Origin: Methylomonas sp.
GTDB taxonomy: Bacteria; Pseudomonadota; Gammaproteobacteria; Methylococcales; Methylomonadaceae
DNA: 7,051 nucleotides
Direction of reading: 5' to 3'
NCBI GenBank assembly: GCA_026988195.1
Contig: JALSLS010000446.1
Location: forward strand, 1 to 7,051
Shown: positions 5,638 to 7,051 of the stretch, piece after piece
Numbering within the stretch: the stretch's first letter is position 1
Layout: each line of letters opens with the position of its first letter
Program-made: the position numbers and the translations under genes
Notes under the pieces: generated by a model
Told to the model about the DNA's origin: nothing
Databases searched by the model: none
The model's input: the letters and a program-made list of their open reading frames with translations, nothing else

Positions 5638-5668
5638 AGCCGAATTCTACATTCTAAGCGAGAGATCG

Positions 5669-6271
5669 ATGAATCCAGTGTATCATCAGGCCAAATTTAT
5701 GTTGAGTGCGTCTAAAGTAACGGAGGCACCTGACGACCAAGGTAAAGAAGTTGCTTTTGCAGGGCGATCCAATGCAGGAAAATCGAGTGCACTTAATACA
5801 TTAACACGGCAAAATGCGTTGGCTCGAATTAGTAAGACCCCTGGGCGGACACAGTTACTTAATTTTTTTGAAATTGATGAGCAGCATAAGTTTGTTGATT
5901 TGCCTGGCTATGGCTATGCAAAAGTGCCATTGGCGGTAAAAAAACAGTGGCATAAAATGATGGAAGATTATTTGCATCAGCGAGATTCGCTTTGTGGGAT
6001 TATCTTGGTCAGTGATGTTCGGCATCCTTTAACTGATTTTGATCTGCAAATGATTGAATGGTGTGAATATTCTAAGTTGCCTTTACATATGTTGTTAACA
6101 AAATCTGATAAATTAAATTATGGTGCAGCAAAAAACACCTTGTTAAAGGTGCAAAGAGAACTTCAAGATCGAGATGCTGAAATCACCCTACAATTGTTTT
6201 CATCGTTAAAGAAAACCGGCATGGATGAAGTACATGAGGTGCTAGATCAATGGTTTGAGTTTAAAACTTAG
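5669..6271 (+). CDS. engB: Ribosome biogenesis GTP-binding protein EngB (YihA/YsxC family)
   Basis: EngB is a small cytoplasmic TRAFAC-class GTPase needed for assembly of the large ribosomal subunit, and essential in many bacteria. The 200 residues are close to the usual length. All G motifs are visible: G1 GRSNAGKSS (32-40), G2 Thr61 in KTPGRTQ, G3 DLPG (77-80) followed by the family mark YGYAKV, G4 TKSD (144-147), and a G5-like FSSLKKTG (177-184). The N-terminus (YHQAKFMLSASKV) aligns with E. coli YihA without gaps as I recall it, supporting this ATG. GAGAG four bases upstream serves as ribosome-binding site. The divergent arrangement with cytochrome c4 is a conserved neighbourhood in gammaproteobacteria from memory. 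Confidence 0.97.
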   Translation: MNPVYHQAKFMLSASKVTEAPDDQGKEVAFAGRSNAGKSSALNTLTRQNALARISKTPGRTQLLNFFEIDEQHKFVDLPGYGYAKVPLAVKKQWHKMMEDYLHQRDSLCGIILVSDVRHPLTDFDLQMIEWCEYSKLPLHMLLTKSDKLNYGAAKNTLLKVQRELQDRDAEITLQLFSSLKKTGMDEVHEVLDQWFEFKT

Positions 6272-6300
6272 GGGGCTCTCCTAAGGCAGCTCGCAATAAA

Positions 6301-6320
6301 TGACCCCCAAGTTTGGGTCA
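6301..6320. repeat. Small hairpin after engB
   Basis: TGACCC (6301-6306) pairs with GGGTCA (6315-6320), and an alternative inner pairing CCCAA (6306-6310) with TTGGG (6313-6317) is possible. It begins 30 bases after the engB stop. No T run follows, so a terminator role is uncertain. Confidence 0.3.
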
Positions 6321-6349
6321 CGAGTTTAAGCCGAGATAGTTTATAAACG

Positions 6350-6377
6350 GTAGGGTGGGCAATCTTTTCTGCCCACC
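6350..6377. repeat. GC-rich palindromic repeat, copy 2 (GTAGGGTGGGCA type)
   Basis: GGTGGGCA (6354-6361) pairs perfectly with TGCCCACC (6370-6377) around an eight-base loop. It shares the 12-mer GTAGGGTGGGCA with copy 1 at 2121-2132. Like copy 1, it lies between two convergent genes (engB and the MBL-fold gene), where it could reduce read-through from either side. No strong T run follows on either strand. Confidence 0.6.
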
Positions 6378-6440
6378 GTGTTGCGGCATTGATGGGGCAA
6401 AAAACTGCATCAAACTTCGTGAGCTTATTAACTTCCACCC

Positions 6441-7051
6441 CTAAAGAATAAATTCCACACCTTCTTTGGCTAGTAATAATTCATAGTCTAGGTCGGGGTT
6501 TTCTTTAATCAGTTGTTGGTAAATTTTATCGAGTTGCCCGTCTGTTCGAGTAGGTTCGTGATGGGTGAAAAATAATTTTTTTACTTGAGCTTCATTTGCA
6601 ATTTTAATTGCGGAGTCGTATGTTCCGTGCCCCCACCCTTTTTTGGCGGTATATTCCTCCGTGGTATAGGAAGAGTCAATGATTAGGGCATCAACTCCCT
6701 TCATTGCTAAGGCTATTTCTTGTTGTTTTAGATCGATAAATGATTGGTACTCTTCATATTCATCGTCATCAGGGTCAAATATATTAAAGATAGGCTCATA
6801 GTCACCGGTAAAAAAGATTGATTGGCCGTCACAATCTATGCGGTAACCAAAGTTAAGGACAGGGTGGCTGAGTAGAATGGGGGTTATTTTTGCAGCAGAG
6901 ACTTCAACTGATTCTTTTGGTTTAATGGTGTTGTATTCTATATTAGCGTTTAGCTCAGCTTCACGAATTGGAAAGTAACTATACTGAAGTTGCACCCCTA
7001 AAGCGCGTTCAATTCCCTCATTAGTGACGGGGTCTAAACCACCGTATATTT
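6441..7051 (-). CDS. MBL-fold metallo-hydrolase, 5' end beyond the window
   Basis: The reading frame stays open to the window edge: 18 further codons precede the GTG at 6993-6995, beginning IYGGLDPVTNEG. That GTG is therefore an internal Val, and about 202 C-terminal residues are visible. The chain has metal-site features of the metallo-beta-lactamase fold: His in LLSHPVLNFGYRI, Asp in FTGDYEP, Asp in IDSSYT, GWGHGT, and the final THHEP. The order and spacing resemble the PhnP/RNase Z-like group (COG1235), which includes phosphodiesterases and uncharacterised hydrolases. The N-terminal HxHxDH motif would lie outside the window. An acidic loop (DPDDDEYEEYQ) follows the GDYEP motif. There is no sign of export in the visible part. 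The substrate cannot be named. Convergent with engB. Confidence 0.85.
   Translation of the reverse strand, partial: IYGGLDPVTNEGIERALGVQLQYSYFPIREAELNANIEYNTIKPKESVEVSAAKITPILLSHPVLNFGYRIDCDGQSIFFTGDYEPIFNIFDPDDDEYEEYQSFIDLKQQEIALAMKGVDALIIDSSYTTEEYTAKKGWGHGTYDSAIKIANEAQVKKLFFTHHEPTRTDGQLDKIYQQLIKENPDLDYELLLAKEGVEFIL

Noticed and set aside
6993..6995. GTG as the start codon of the MBL-fold gene
   Set aside because: The frame is open for all 18 upstream codons to the window edge, with family-like sequence (IYGGLDP), and the N-terminal metal motif is missing from the visible part, so the gene is truncated by the window.

Overview
This window looks like core chromosome of a low-GC gammaproteobacterium. 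Evidence is the gene content (F-type ATP synthase epsilon followed by glmU; engB divergent from a di-haem cytochrome c4, then dsbA, then a GGDEF gene) and protein sequences close to gammaproteobacterial versions. From memory, the engB / cytochrome c4 / dsbA / GGDEF neighbourhood resembles that of Pseudomonas. The low GC and the abundance of short GC-rich intergenic palindromes would also fit a methanotroph of the Methylococcales, but nothing in the window proves the genus.

Layout. 3-419 (+) is atpC, the end of the atp operon, closed by a clear intrinsic terminator. 552-1919 (+) is glmU, with its own candidate promoter. 1920-2151 lies between the convergent glmU and GGDEF genes and holds a roughly 165-bp fold-back element plus a GC-rich hairpin. 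2152-3687 (-) is a cytoplasmic diguanylate cyclase. 3688-3950 holds three successive inverted-repeat structures. 3951-4559 (-) is dsbA. 4560-4895 is AT-rich, with a perfect 15-bp hairpin and a direct repeat. 4896-5579 (-) is cytochrome c4, divergent from engB at 5669-6271 (+). 6272-6440 is a convergent gap with another GC-rich hairpin. 6441-7051 (-) is a metallo-beta-lactamase-fold hydrolase whose 5' end lies outside the window.

Functionally the genes are housekeeping: ATP synthesis, UDP-GlcNAc production for cell wall and LPS, periplasmic disulfide formation, periplasmic electron transfer, ribosome assembly and c-di-GMP signalling. Cytochrome c4 and DsbA are both exported and sit next to each other. 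The intergenic hairpins suggest that most genes here are transcribed separately.

The most unusual content is intergenic. Two fold-back elements (1941-2107 and 3764-3831) share recognisable ends and look like members of one dispersed non-coding repeat family. Two other palindromic repeat types are also present, one of them twice. I found no evidence of a new multi-gene system, CRISPR array, tRNA, rRNA or transposase gene.
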